Assembly: GCA_030524345.1 (NCBI GenBank) | Contig: JAUNGP010000002.1 | Location: 100,830-164,829 of the forward strand | Reading direction: 5' to 3' | DNA from: Clostridia bacterium | Lineage (GTDB): Bacteria; Bacillota; Clostridia; TANB77; CAG-465 | DNA length: 64,000 nt | Part shown: positions 34,581 through 42,407 of the stretch, piece by piece | Position numbering within the stretch: the first letter of the stretch is position 1 | Layout: each line of letters begins with the position of its first letter | Notes under the pieces: generated by a model | The model's input: only the letters and a program-made list of their open reading frames with translations | Database searches by the model: none | What the model was told of the DNA's origin: nothing | Translations under genes and position numbers: made by a program

Positions 34581-35340
34581 ACTCCCTTTCTATTAATGGT
34601 AATATATCATGTTCCTTTAATATTCTATATAAAAACATTCTGCCTTTTTGTGTCCATTCCATATTTGGATTTACATCTGGAGTTCCATCTTTATGGTGAA
34701 AATGTATTACTTTATTATGAGTATATCCAAATCCTCTATATTGACTATATAATAGCCATTGTTTTCCTTGTCTATATTGTATGCCTAATCTATGTAATAA
34801 CTTGTTCATTTTATTAGCTGTCATTCCATAATCATTTGCTATTGCATTTATTGTCATTGTTCCTTTTGTTCTTAATATTTTATCTGTATAGTCTGCTTTA
34901 GGCTTTAATTCTCCTATTAGTTTTTTATTTTGTTCATTTAGTAAACGTTCTTTCTTTAATTCTGTTGCAAGATTTATTATTGTATCTGGATTTAATAATA
35001 CTTCTTCTACTTTATCGGGTGTTAAATATGTTCCATGTTTTCTTATACTTGGTATAACCTCATGAGTAATCCATCTTTTAAATTCTTTAGCTTCTGGTTT
35101 TCTGCTTGCTAATATTAAACTATATAATCCATATTCGTTAACTAAATTAGTGTTACCTTGACGACCTATGTTCAACATAGTGCGTTCATCTTCATCTAAT
35201 CTTTGAATTGCTTGTGTTGTATTCTTTATATCCAAAGCATTACATACGTCTTTTGCAACAAAGAATATATTATTATCTATTTCTTGTACTCTAATTCTTC
35301 CAAATTCTCTATTTTCAAATATTTTTAATTTATTATTCAT
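34573..35340 (-). CDS. Antirepressor (BRO-N plus KilAC domains)
   Basis: 255 aa. Residues 1-105 form a BRO-N domain (RIRVQEIDNNIFFVAKDVCN, then LVNEYGLYSLILASRKPEA, WITHEVIPSIRKHGTYL). Residues about 140-250 form a KilAC domain (MTINAIANDYGMTANKMNKL, LHRLGIQYRQGKQWLLY). Such proteins inactivate phage repressors and promote induction. It lies downstream of an Arc-like gene and a divergent small RNA, an arrangement like P22 immunity I. A paralogue is at 53091-53852. Confidence 0.9.
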   Translation of the reverse strand: MNNKLKIFENREFGRIRVQEIDNNIFFVAKDVCNALDIKNTTQAIQRLDEDERTMLNIGRQGNTNLVNEYGLYSLILASRKPEAKEFKRWITHEVIPSIRKHGTYLTPDKVEEVLLNPDTIINLATELKKERLLNEQNKKLIGELKPKADYTDKILRTKGTMTINAIANDYGMTANKMNKLLHRLGIQYRQGKQWLLYSQYRGFGYTHNKVIHFHHKDGTPDVNPNMEWTQKGRMFLYRILKEHDILPLIERECA

Positions 35341-35343
35341 AAT

Positions 35344-35511
35344 CTACATCCCCCTTATTAACATTCTTTTTAAATTCCTATATATACTTATACCTGTAAG
35401 CTGATAAATTGCAGTATGTATAATCACTAATATTGCTATACTAGGTACTTGCATTGTTATCATTTTCATTAAACACATTATTATTAATATTATTTCTTCT
35501 ATTATTCCCAT
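35344..35511 (-). CDS. Small membrane protein (55 aa) upstream of the antirepressor
   Basis: ATG at 35511 overlaps the stop region of the 135-aa gene. The product has two hydrophobic stretches (IIEEIILIIMCLMKMITM and IAILVIIHTAIYQL) and a basic end. Its TAG is 4 nt before the antirepressor ATG, and GGGGGATGTAG-type sequence provides the next ribosome binding site. Tight spacing supports it as a real gene. Confidence 0.55.
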   Translation of the reverse strand: MGIIEEIILIIMCLMKMITMQVPSIAILVIIHTAIYQLTGISIYRNLKRMLIRGM

Positions 35512-35512
35512 A

Positions 35513-35920
35513 CTAAACCCATCCTTTATAACACATAACTTTCATTAACTCATCTGCTATATTTTCTTCTTTTATATATGGATTTAAGTATAAAATATGT
35601 CCAAAATCTGTATGTCTTAATTTCATTTGTCCATAATCTAACCAGTATGCTCTTTTAATTAAATATATATTTTTTTCTTCTTTACTAACATACCAATTGA
35701 TTACTTTTTCAATTTCTTTTTCCTTCCATTCTTTTGCCAAAGAATTGATTTGTTCTCTTCTTTCTTCTAAAGTTTTCTCAACTATTTCTTGTGCATTTTC
35801 CTCATAATTTTTATTTATAACTATTTTAAATTTACAATTTTCTAAATCAACTATAAATCTTGATTTACATTCTAAATTTTCTTTTATTTCTGTTTCAAAC
35901 ATAAAAAATACGACCTCCAT
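35513..35920 (-). CDS. Hypothetical phage protein (135 aa) of the antirepressor operon
   Basis: It has a charged helical middle (EIVEKTLEERREQINSLAKE, then WKEKEIEKVINWYVSKEEKN) and an aromatic-rich C-terminus (YGQMKLRHTDFGHILYL). The ATG at 35920 follows GGAGGTCG; the second Met, MFETEIKEN at residue 7, is an alternative. No family recognised. It is the first gene after the small-RNA region. Confidence 0.65.
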   Translation of the reverse strand: MEVVFFMFETEIKENLECKSRFIVDLENCKFKIVINKNYEENAQEIVEKTLEERREQINSLAKEWKEKEIEKVINWYVSKEEKNIYLIKRAYWLDYGQMKLRHTDFGHILYLNPYIKEENIADELMKVMCYKGWV

Positions 35921-35932
35921 TCAATTTTCTAC

Positions 35933-35961
35933 TTGAACTTTAGCCGCTTATATGATACAAT
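35933..35961 (+). promoter_or_regulatory. Promoter of the divergent small RNA
   Basis: TTGAAC (35933-35938), 17-nt spacer, TACAAT (35956-35961), on the plus strand directly in front of the divergent minus-strand gene at 35920. Confidence 0.7.
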
Positions 35962-35967
35962 TAAATT

Positions 35968-36040
35968 TATAAGGACTAAAGTTCTTATGTGTTTGAGATA
36001 ATCTGTGTGTTCGCCAAAACTTAGCAGGTTATCTCCTTTT
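35968..36040 (+). ncRNA. Small antisense RNA (sar-like) in the antirepressor leader
   Basis: A transcript of about 73 nt ending in an 11-bp terminator hairpin (GAGATAATCTG at 35995-36005 with CAGGTTATCTC at 36025-36035, one T-G pair), followed by CTTTTTATT. No open frame. It is antisense to the message that runs from the RHH gene (36040-36201) into the antirepressor operon, as sar RNA is between arc and ant in phage P22. Confidence 0.6.
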
Positions 36041-36201
36041 TATTTATTTAATTCGGTATAAACCTTGTCTATCCCCTCTCTTATTATTTCTGATTTTAAT
36101 TTTCCTGTTTTTTTGCAACAGTAATTTAATTTTTTTACATCCGTTTCTGATAATCTAATTCTAGTATTCAAATTTTTTGGATCACTCGTAGGTCTACCCA
36201 T
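36040..36201 (-). CDS. Arc/CopG-type ribbon-helix-helix repressor
   Basis: 53 aa from MGRPTSDPKNLNTRIRLSET, then DVKKLNYCCKKTGKLKSEII and REGIDKVYTEL. NTRIRLSE is the DNA-contacting strand and GKLKSEIIREGIDKVY the second helix. The longer frame from 36255 is unlikely because it begins inside the -10 box of its own promoter. It probably represses its promoter through the inverted repeat at 36233-36266 and so controls the downstream antirepressor genes. Confidence 0.85.
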   Translation of the reverse strand: MGRPTSDPKNLNTRIRLSETDVKKLNYCCKKTGKLKSEIIREGIDKVYTELNK

Positions 36202-36232
36202 TTTTTTAACTTCTATTTTTCTCACCTCTTTC

Positions 36233-36274
36233 TGTATCCACATATATAATATCATTTGTGGATACAGATGTCAA
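36233..36274 (-). promoter_or_regulatory. Promoter and inverted-repeat operator of the Arc-like gene
   Basis: On the minus strand TTGACA (36274-36269) and TATTAT (36251-36246) are 17 nt apart. Two perfect 10-nt arms, TGTATCCACA (36233-36242) and TGTGGATACA (36257-36266), flank the -10 box with 14 nt between them. This is a likely RHH operator. Confidence 0.8.
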
Positions 36275-36324
36275 GTGTTTTTTTATAAAAAAGTTAAAAT
36301 ATTTTTACCTGTCTTATTTTTGCA

Positions 36325-36357
36325 CGAAAAAAGAGCTAAACTTTAATGTTTAACTCT
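36325..36357 (-). terminator. Terminator of the 36370-37502 unit
   Basis: Minus-strand stem AGAGTTAAAC (36357-36348) with GTTTAGCTCT (36341-36332), followed by TTTTTTCG. It separates this two-gene unit from the Arc-like gene. Confidence 0.65.
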
Positions 36358-36369
36358 AAAATATAAAAT

Positions 36370-36951
36370 TTAATTAGCAATTTCTACTTGCTTATATTCT
36401 AACGGTACATATACCATCAAATGATTTGCTTTCTTCTTCATGGGCTTTATATTAGTTCCATCAACATTAAACTCATGACTTATATCATCCCACAAAGATA
36501 TAATATCATCTCTATTTGTTTCTATTGGAATAATAATTTCATATCCTGTATTATATCTATTTTTTTCTACATTTATTACTTTTACATTAAATCCTAAGTC
36601 ACTATATAATCCTTCTATTTTGTTTATGGTTATTTGATATTCATAATCACTGGGCTCTACAAGTTTAAATTCTTTTTTCTTCAGTTCTTCACCATAACCA
36701 TAGTCAAATTTTCTGACATAAGACTTTCCAACAGTATTATAATTGTCCTCTGTAAAGGTTATATTATTAATTGAATCACTTATTTTTTTATTATTCATAT
36801 TTTTTATTTTCTTAATAGCCATTACTTCAAAAACAATTGATAAAAGGCTCACTATCAACATAAATGGAAATATTACTGCTAATAATAAACTTAAAAATAT
36901 TAATGGTACTAATAATATAGATAGTAATATATATGCAATTTTATTATTCAT
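36370..36951 (-). CDS. Two-helix membrane protein (193 aa), accessory
   Basis: Residues 1-50 hold two closely spaced hydrophobic helices (IAYILLSILLVPLIFLSLLL, then AVIFPFMLIVSLLSIVFEVM). The rest is soluble (ELKKKEFKLVEPSDYEYQIT, then KIEGLYSDLGFNVKVINVEK and YEIIIPIETNRDDIISLWDD). No family recognised. It follows the PH-domain gene by 8 nt in the same small operon with its own promoter and terminator, so it can be expressed independently of the late genes. Confidence 0.72.
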   Translation of the reverse strand: MNNKIAYILLSILLVPLIFLSLLLAVIFPFMLIVSLLSIVFEVMAIKKIKNMNNKKISDSINNITFTEDNYNTVGKSYVRKFDYGYGEELKKKEFKLVEPSDYEYQITINKIEGLYSDLGFNVKVINVEKNRYNTGYEIIIPIETNRDDIISLWDDISHEFNVDGTNIKPMKKKANHLMVYVPLEYKQVEIAN

Positions 36952-36959
36952 ACAAATCC

Positions 36960-37502
36960 CTATAACCCTAATAATTCTTTCTTTTTCTTATCAAATTCTT
37001 CTTGCGTTATTATGCCTTGATCTAATAAGTTTTTGTATTTTAATATTTTATCAGTTTCATCATTTGAATTATTATTAACTATATTTGAAGCATTGAAAGA
37101 ATTACTTTTTTGATTTAATTGCTCATTTACTACATTAACAAAATTTTGTTTATCTACAAGATTATTTATAATAAATTCTCTACCTTTAACAATTATCTCT
37201 ACATATGATTTTGTAAAACTTATTTCTGTTTTTATACTATCTATTTGTAAAATTTGAATTTCATCTATTTTTGAAGATATACCCGAATCCGATATTAAGA
37301 TTCTTTTATCAGTACAAATAACATCTACTTGTCTTTTATCATAAAAACCAGCAGAAATCATTTTTAAATGTTCATCATCCGCTATTACATTATCTAGTTT
37401 ATGTGCTAAATATTTATATCTACCTTTATTAATAAAATTAACATTTTTAGCAACAGTAAATATTTCTTTTTGAATAGACTCCTTTGATTTCATAACTAAC
37501 AC
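36960..37502 (-). CDS. Bacterial PH-domain protein with C-terminal SHOCT motif
   Basis: 180 aa. Residues about 30-120 look like a bacterial PH (YokE-type) domain (KMISAGFYDKRQVDVICTDK, then RILISDSGISSKIDEIQILQ and KTEISFTKSYVEIIVKGREF). A low-complexity Asn/Ser linker leads to a SHOCT motif (DKILKYKNLLDQGIITQEEF, then DKKKKELLGL). This pair is common in prophages, with unclear role. The likely start is MKSKESIQKEI (residue 4). Confidence 0.82.
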   Translation of the reverse strand: MLVMKSKESIQKEIFTVAKNVNFINKGRYKYLAHKLDNVIADDEHLKMISAGFYDKRQVDVICTDKRILISDSGISSKIDEIQILQIDSIKTEISFTKSYVEIIVKGREFIINNLVDKQNFVNVVNEQLNQKSNSFNASNIVNNNSNDETDKILKYKNLLDQGIITQEEFDKKKKELLGL

Positions 37503-37521
37503 CTTCCTAAAATATATAACA

Positions 37522-37550
37522 ATTATATACTAACTATGCTTAATATGCAA
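37522..37550 (-). promoter_or_regulatory. Promoter of the PH/SHOCT accessory unit
   Basis: Minus-strand TTGCAT (37550-37545), 17-nt spacer, TATAAT (37527-37522), about 20 nt before the gene start. It lies right after the tail chaperone stop codon. Confidence 0.65.
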
Positions 37551-37556
37551 GTATAA

Positions 37557-37846
37557 TTATTCGAATAGTTTTTTAAATGTATCTTTTAATCGTAATATCT
37601 TAGGTCTTGTTCTCATTGCGTCTCCAGATAATAGTTTATCCGTTTCTGCCTCTTTAAGAACTATTTCCATTTTAAAATCATCATTTATTCTACTCATGTT
37701 AGCTTGACAAAAAGTGCTTATTTCTCTATAAGTTGAGTTCCAGTATTCTTCTGGTTTCATTCCAAAATAATAAGCCAAAGACTCAGAATTTATTATTAAT
37801 TCCTTTACAGTCTTTGACTCTTTTATTTTACTTGTTATTGATTCTA
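37557..37846 (-). CDS. Tail assembly chaperone extension (-1 frame, T-like part)
   Basis: This frame continues from the preceding chaperone gene in the -1 frame. It is open through the upstream stop (37844-37846) and reads GLESITSKIKESKTVKELII, then NSESLAYYFGMKPEEYWNST and YREISTFCQANMSRINDDF. The internal ATG (MAYYFGM at 37778) lacks a good ribosome binding site. Siphoviruses make a G/GT fusion by -1 ribosomal slippage here. No canonical X-XXY-YYZ heptamer is seen; a run of five A lies near the end of frame 0. Confidence 0.72.
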
Positions 37847-38293
37847 GCCCTTGTATCCTTTGAACTCTTTTTCTGCTATGTTTGCTACTGCCTTTTCTGT
37901 TGATTTCTTCATAATTTCTTCCATATCTATTCCAGATATTGGATTTCCTATTTTCTTTTCTAGTTCCTCCTGTGACATCTTCGTATTGAAAAAACCCTGA
38001 TCATTTACCTCTTTTGCTATTTCTTCAAATATTTCTTTATATGATTTATTATTTTCTTCTTTATAATCATCTAAGAAATCATATACCTCATAATAATCTT
38101 TAAATGCTTTCATTCCTGATTCGTCTTCTGCAAATACAAATATTACTTTAGCAAGTGAATCTAAGTTCATCTCATTAAAAGATTTAAAATATATATCTTC
38201 AAAATTTTTCCCTTTTAATAGTTCTGTTATATTTATTATTTTTCTTGTTCTTAATACAATATTAACTTCTTTAGCTTTTGTTTTTAATATCAT
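37844..38293 (-). CDS. Tail assembly chaperone (G-like)
   Basis: 149 aa, soluble and helical. It reads VLRTRKIINITELLKGKNFE, then DIYFKSFNEMNLDSLAKVIF and ends KEFKGYKG. The position (after the major tail protein, before the frameshifted extension) and the N-terminal strand with ITELLKGKNFEDIY are typical of Gram-positive tail chaperones. The tape measure that it binds lies 4 kb further on because of an inserted accessory block. Confidence 0.8.
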   Translation of the reverse strand: MILKTKAKEVNIVLRTRKIINITELLKGKNFEDIYFKSFNEMNLDSLAKVIFVFAEDESGMKAFKDYYEVYDFLDDYKEENNKSYKEIFEEIAKEVNDQGFFNTKMSQEELEKKIGNPISGIDMEEIMKKSTEKAVANIAEKEFKGYKG

Positions 38294-38314
38294 AAATTAA
38301 TCCTCCTATACTTA

Positions 38315-38788
38315 TTAATTGCCTGCTACTGTTGGAAATCCATCAGTTTCTTCCACTGCAGTAGTTTTATATATTGTTAATTTATCCTTTAAAAATTCTC
38401 CCACAGAGATTGTATCCATTGTAAGTCTACTTGTTCCTTTACAATATCTTACAAGTGGTTTACCTGTAGTTTCAGCTGTATTTTCTGGTAATTGGAAAAA
38501 CCAATAATATTCTTTTGACTTATCTAAATCTCTTAATCTCTTATGTTGTGTATGTGTAAATAGTATTGGTATTTCTATTGTACCAGCTTTTCTAATTCCT
38601 GGTCTTGATAATTCATAATCTAAATCAAGTACACTTGCAGTTATTTGTTCTGGTGCTTCTTCTAATGCAGGTATCTCCTCTGTAAATGATACTTGTGTTC
38701 GTTCACCTGTTAATGTTTCAGAATAATATACTTTAGTATATGTGCTCACGTCTGGACTTTTTGTTTCTTCATTCATTTTATATTCCAC
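38315..38788 (-). CDS. Major tail (tube) protein
   Basis: 157 aa beginning MEYKMNEETKSPDVSTYTKV. It is beta-rich (SFTEEIPALEEAPEQITASV, GTIEIPILFTHTQHKRLRDL, YWFFQLP) and ends in VEETDGFPTVAGN. Size and position between the tail terminator-like gene and the chaperones fit the tail tube. An in-frame alternative start is MNEETKSPDV at residue 5. Confidence 0.8.
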   Translation of the reverse strand: MEYKMNEETKSPDVSTYTKVYYSETLTGERTQVSFTEEIPALEEAPEQITASVLDLDYELSRPGIRKAGTIEIPILFTHTQHKRLRDLDKSKEYYWFFQLPENTAETTGKPLVRYCKGTSRLTMDTISVGEFLKDKLTIYKTTAVEETDGFPTVAGN

Positions 38789-38792
38789 CTTT

Positions 38793-39182
38793 CTATCTTA
38801 TGTACTCAAATGAGTTTGTTAATGCATTGTAACGAACTTCATATGTACATATTAATTTATATTTCTTTGTTATTTCATCAAATATTATAGGACTTGTATT
38901 GGTCCTTAATATGTTTAGTTCTCTTAATTTTAAATCTGATTTATTAGCCATATCCATACATTCTCTTTGCATCTCATTCCAATGCTCTATACTTATTTGA
39001 AATATCTTTCTTAAAGGTATTGCATCATTTGTCTTATTAATATTCATTAAAGGGTTTTGAATTGTTCTACATGGAAATATACTCTCAGTAGTAGGAGTTT
39101 TTAAAGAAACTTCATCTCCAATTTCTGATAGTTTATCATATAATAAATCTGACATTTCTTTTTCTGTAAAATCGCTTATCAT
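38793..39182 (-). CDS. Tail completion/terminator-like protein
   Basis: 129 aa: helix (KEMSDLLYDKLSEIGDEVSL), then mixed strands (TTESIFPCRTIQNPL, LRKIFQISIEHWNEMQREC). The alpha/beta order and place between the HK97 gp10-like gene and the tail tube gene suggest the tail terminator. Sequence alone does not settle this. Confidence 0.68.
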   Translation of the reverse strand: MISDFTEKEMSDLLYDKLSEIGDEVSLKTPTTESIFPCRTIQNPLMNINKTNDAIPLRKIFQISIEHWNEMQRECMDMANKSDLKLRELNILRTNTSPIIFDEITKKYKLICTYEVRYNALTNSFEYIR

Positions 39183-39193
39183 CTACATACCTC

Positions 39194-39733
39194 CTACTTG
39201 CAAGCTTCTTTTATCATATTGTATAGTTTCTCTTGTATTACATCTAAATTATCATCTCTTGTTTTAAATTCAGCATCAGTAAGGAAATGGTTAGGCTCAG
39301 CTCCACTTGCAATATAAAATTCTTGACCATTTATAACTTTTATTGGGTAGCTAAGCGACCTTTTTACTTTATTTTTAGGAATATACCATTCAACATATCC
39401 ACTTTCTTTGAAGTGTTTAGTCACACCAATATGCTCTTTTTCAGCAAATTCTCCTGTTCCAAAATACTCAAACCATAAATATGATATATTATCATCAGTC
39501 ATAAATTTTTCTGGATCAGCATATACTTTCCCTTTTACTTTACCTGTAGAAGTCTCTATCATTTCAACAAGTATTCCAGTAGTATTATGGCCTTTTTCCA
39601 ATCTTATAGCATATCCTTGTATATTCTTTAATATTTCTTCTACGCCTTGTTCTACCACTTTTGGTAAATTATCGCATATGCTCTCTATCCCTTTATAATT
39701 ATGCTTAACTTTTATTTTACATCTAAGTGCCAT
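39194..39733 (-). CDS. HK97 gp10-like head-tail joining protein
   Basis: 179 aa. It has the gp10-like segment with KVVEQGVEEILKNIQGYAIR and a GTGEFAEKEHIGVTKHFKES region, ending in an acidic helix with GAEPNHFLTDAEFKTRDDNL; the phrase resembles the usual ...PF.. ..AF end of the family. Position among the head-tail connector genes agrees. It overlaps the next gene by 11 nt. Confidence 0.75.
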   Translation of the reverse strand: MALRCKIKVKHNYKGIESICDNLPKVVEQGVEEILKNIQGYAIRLEKGHNTTGILVEMIETSTGKVKGKVYADPEKFMTDDNISYLWFEYFGTGEFAEKEHIGVTKHFKESGYVEWYIPKNKVKRSLSYPIKVINGQEFYIASGAEPNHFLTDAEFKTRDDNLDVIQEKLYNMIKEACK

Positions 39734-40055
39734 AGTATTTCTCCAATCTATACAAATATGTATTTCCTATAACACTTTGACTTATTACCCTATATTCTGG
39801 AATTATATCTTCCCTTTTTTTAATATTTTCAAAAGATATTCCATATCCATTTAATATATCATAATCTTTATCTGTTCTAGCTTTGTATATATCATAATTA
39901 ACTTCACCAGTAGATTTTCTATCCAATTCATTTACATCCTGTTGTAAATTTAAATATGCCTCTTTATAAAAAATCCATTTTATTGTATATTCACCATGTT
40001 CATTAATTCTTTTAGGTCTACTTATATATACCTTTTTTAAATCTTTTAATAGCAT
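39723..40055 (-). CDS. Head-tail stopper-like protein
   Basis: 110 aa. KKVYISRPKRINEHGEYTIK, then WIFYKEAYLNLQQDVNELDR and a strand-rich end fit head closure (stopper) proteins of siphoviruses (minor capsid 10/11 type). Stop and start overlap with neighbours by 1 and 11 nt, so the cluster is translated together. Confidence 0.68.
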   Translation of the reverse strand: MLLKDLKKVYISRPKRINEHGEYTIKWIFYKEAYLNLQQDVNELDRKSTGEVNYDIYKARTDKDYDILNGYGISFENIKKREDIIPEYRVISQSVIGNTYLYRLEKYYGT

Positions 40056-40387
40056 TACGGTAACCTCCTTAGTCCAGCTCTTATGATGTCATTTCTCATC
40101 TTTTCTTCTATATCAATAAATGAACTTGATTCACTACCTTCATTTCTATTACTCATACCTTCTGCACCCATACGAATATATTTAGACACTACCGCTTCTT
40201 TTATATACGGATATAACAATTCTTCCTTATTACTTGATTTTAAATGAGATGTATTTAAGGCAATAGAATACATCTCATTATAAGTATCTTCTATTAATTC
40301 TTCTGTATTTTCTCTATAATTTGCTCCTAATACATTTTTTATTTTTTCTATTATTTCTTCTATTTTTACTTTACTTTTTTCATCCAT
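40055..40387 (-). CDS. Head-tail adaptor (gp6-like connector)
   Basis: 110 aa, all helical: KIEEIIEKIKNVLGANYREN, then TEELIEDTYNEMYSIALNTS and YIKEAVVSKYIRMGAEGM. This four-helix pattern just after the capsid genes is the usual adaptor protein that joins the portal. It ends in GLRRLP, and its stop overlaps the next start. Confidence 0.75.
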   Translation of the reverse strand: MDEKSKVKIEEIIEKIKNVLGANYRENTEELIEDTYNEMYSIALNTSHLKSSNKEELLYPYIKEAVVSKYIRMGAEGMSNRNEGSESSSFIDIEEKMRNDIIRAGLRRLP

Positions 40388-40403
40388 TCTATCGCCTCTT
40401 TAT

Positions 40404-40616
40404 CTATTTTTGGGGTAATAATGCTAATAGTTCATCTTTTTTAGCTTTATCATCATATTCAATTCCTAATTCAGTTAACTTTGATTTTATTTCTTCAACC
40501 TTGGGTGCTTTAGTATCTTTCATTTCTTCCCATTCTGAATTGTGGCTATATGCAAATTCTTGTGCATAACTTTTTGCTTCTACTATTTCATTATTTTTCT
40601 TATTTTTAAATTTCAT
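40404..40616 (-). CDS. Small HeH/SAP-like protein after the capsid gene
   Basis: 70 aa: FKNKKNNEIVEAKSYAQEFA, then a C-terminal HeH/LEM-like unit (KVEEIKSKLTELGIEYDDKA, then KKDELLALLPQK). Such proteins follow the major capsid gene in many Gram-positive phages. The role is uncertain; it may decorate the capsid or bind DNA. Confidence 0.72.
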   Translation of the reverse strand: MKFKNKKNNEIVEAKSYAQEFAYSHNSEWEEMKDTKAPKVEEIKSKLTELGIEYDDKAKKDELLALLPQK

Positions 40617-40627
40617 GATATGCCTCC

Positions 40628-41707
40628 TTATTTAGACACTATTTTACATAGTGGAATAAATTTGTGAGGATAATATTTATCTTTTTTAGCATTCTGCATT
40701 AATCCCCAGTTTGCTCCATCTGCAAATTCTGCATCAGTTGGAGATTTTGTAGCTTGATTTGCCATTAAGTAGCTAAATCCTTTTGGATGTACAACCCTTC
40801 TTTGTCTTGAAATTAAGTTGGTTGTTCCACCAGCTTTTAATGCCTCTCTATCTCTTTCAAATGGTACATCTACAGGCATAGGCTCTCTTTTAAATAAACC
40901 TTCTCCTAATACATATGTTATGTATTTAATTGTAGTTGTAGTTACAGTATTTTCCCCACTACCTGTAGTTGTAGTTTTTGATTCAATTGTATATGCATCA
41001 TCAATTAATACCGTCTTATCTCCCCATTGTGCAATGTTAGTATTTCTTTGAATACCTTGTGAATCTGTATATTTAATATATTCTAATAGTTGCTTTTTAG
41101 CTAACTCTGTTGCAACTTTTGAATGCATAATTGCAAGTTTAAACTTCTTGTTTTTATCACCACAAGCTTTTTGAGTTGCATCATAAATTGCATCTTCTGT
41201 TATTGTTCCGTTGACTTCAAAAGTATGTTCCTGTGCAAATTCCTGTGCTCCCGGATCTGTTGAAGCAAAAATACCATTTAAAATAGCAATAATAGTATCT
41301 TCATTAATATCATCCCATCTTTCTGCAAATTTTGATGCGATCTGATCTAATGGATCTAGTCCTGGTATTAAATCCTTTGTAAAGTCTTTCTCAGTTCCTA
41401 CAACTGCTCTACCATATGAATGAACACCATAATAATATGTATCTACACCGTCACCTGTTTTTAAATCTGTTTCTCCATCATAATTTTGAGATTCACCTTT
41501 AAAATCTCCTTTTACAGGAATTACTCCATAGGCTGTTGTTGATTGATTAGCAAACATATCTCTAATTTGTTCATCACTTTCAAAAATATTAGCATTTAAT
41601 AATGCATTCTCTCTTTCTTTTGGTAAACTTTCAATATATCTTCCAAAAGCTTGTGGGTTATATGTATTCCCATCAAATACACTTACATTTGGTTTTGTAT
41701 CTGGCAT
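40628..41707 (-). CDS. Major capsid protein
   Basis: 359 aa. It begins MPDTKPNVSVFDGNTYNPQA, with IPGLDPLDQIASKFAERWDD near 120 and later LAIMHSKVATELAKKQLLEY and GDKTVLIDDAYTIE, a pattern seen in the coat-protein group of SPP1-like phages. It follows the scaffold gene by 20 nt and precedes the connectors. It is a sizeable, conserved gene in the expected place. Confidence 0.88.
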   Translation of the reverse strand: MPDTKPNVSVFDGNTYNPQAFGRYIESLPKERENALLNANIFESDEQIRDMFANQSTTAYGVIPVKGDFKGESQNYDGETDLKTGDGVDTYYYGVHSYGRAVVGTEKDFTKDLIPGLDPLDQIASKFAERWDDINEDTIIAILNGIFASTDPGAQEFAQEHTFEVNGTITEDAIYDATQKACGDKNKKFKLAIMHSKVATELAKKQLLEYIKYTDSQGIQRNTNIAQWGDKTVLIDDAYTIESKTTTTGSGENTVTTTTIKYITYVLGEGLFKREPMPVDVPFERDREALKAGGTTNLISRQRRVVHPKGFSYLMANQATKSPTDAEFADGANWGLMQNAKKDKYYPHKFIPLCKIVSK

Positions 41708-41727
41708 TTAAATCACTCTCCTTTTTT

Positions 41728-42261
41728 CTATATGCCACTATTACTTATAAATTTTTCATAACCACTTTTAGGTGTGGTATCTACCTTATCTCCTGTTTTA
41801 GGAGATGGTTCCTTAGAATATTCAATTATTGCTTTTTCCCTTTCTGTTTTTGTAATTTTTTCAAATATTTCTAATTTTTTATTAATACTTTCAGCTGTTT
41901 CTCTTTCAAATTCAATAGTATTAATAAGTTCTAAAGCTATTCCTTTGCTATTAGCTTGTCTAATAGTTTCATCTTTTAATTTATATGCCTCTAGTTCTCT
42001 CTCAGCTTTACTTGCTCTTTGACGTGCTTGTTCTATTTCATAGTTTTTCTTTTGATCTTCATCCATCTTAGCAAGTTTTTCAGCTTCTTGTTTCTTAGAC
42101 TCATATTCTCTTATAATAGCCTCTCTTTCTTTTTGCTTTTCAGCATTAATCATTTTGTTTACTTCGTCTCTGGTAAAAGTTTTTTCTTCTACTTTAGTTG
42201 TTTCAACTTCTTTTTCTACACTCTCGGCAGTAGTCTCCATATTTTTTTTGTCATTTTCCAT
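41728..42261 (-). CDS. Capsid scaffolding protein (DUF4355-like)
   Basis: 177 aa, highly charged coiled coil (KVEEKTFTRDEVNKMINAEK, then QKEREAIIREYESKKQEAEK and RQRASKAERELEAYKLKDET). The EEKTFTRDEVNKMI start and the C-terminal helix after PSPKTGDKVDTTPKSGYEKF are typical of phage scaffolds that leave during capsid maturation. It sits directly before the capsid gene. Confidence 0.88.
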   Translation of the reverse strand: MENDKKNMETTAESVEKEVETTKVEEKTFTRDEVNKMINAEKQKEREAIIREYESKKQEAEKLAKMDEDQKKNYEIEQARQRASKAERELEAYKLKDETIRQANSKGIALELINTIEFERETAESINKKLEIFEKITKTEREKAIIEYSKEPSPKTGDKVDTTPKSGYEKFISNSGI

Positions 42262-42372
42262 AACAAATTCCCCCTTAACTTTTACGGTGTTATAACCATA
42301 CGATCGACCTTTTACAGTAGTCTAACTAAACATTTCCTTTATTCTATGCTGACTAGGATAAAACGCATAATA

Positions 42373-42407
42373 AAAGAGCTATAGATTTTTATTATCTATA
42401 ACTCATA
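42373..42407 (-). terminator. Terminator after the MuF/immunity pair
   Basis: Minus-strand stem GAGTTATAGAT (42404-42394) with ATCTATAGCTC (42386-42376), followed by TTTTATTATG. It lies between the small gene at 42408 and the scaffold gene and may reduce read-through. Confidence 0.6.

Noticed and set aside
40818..41051. Plus-strand frame opposite the capsid gene
   Set aside because: No ribosome binding site or promoter; the composition mirrors the capsid coding strand.
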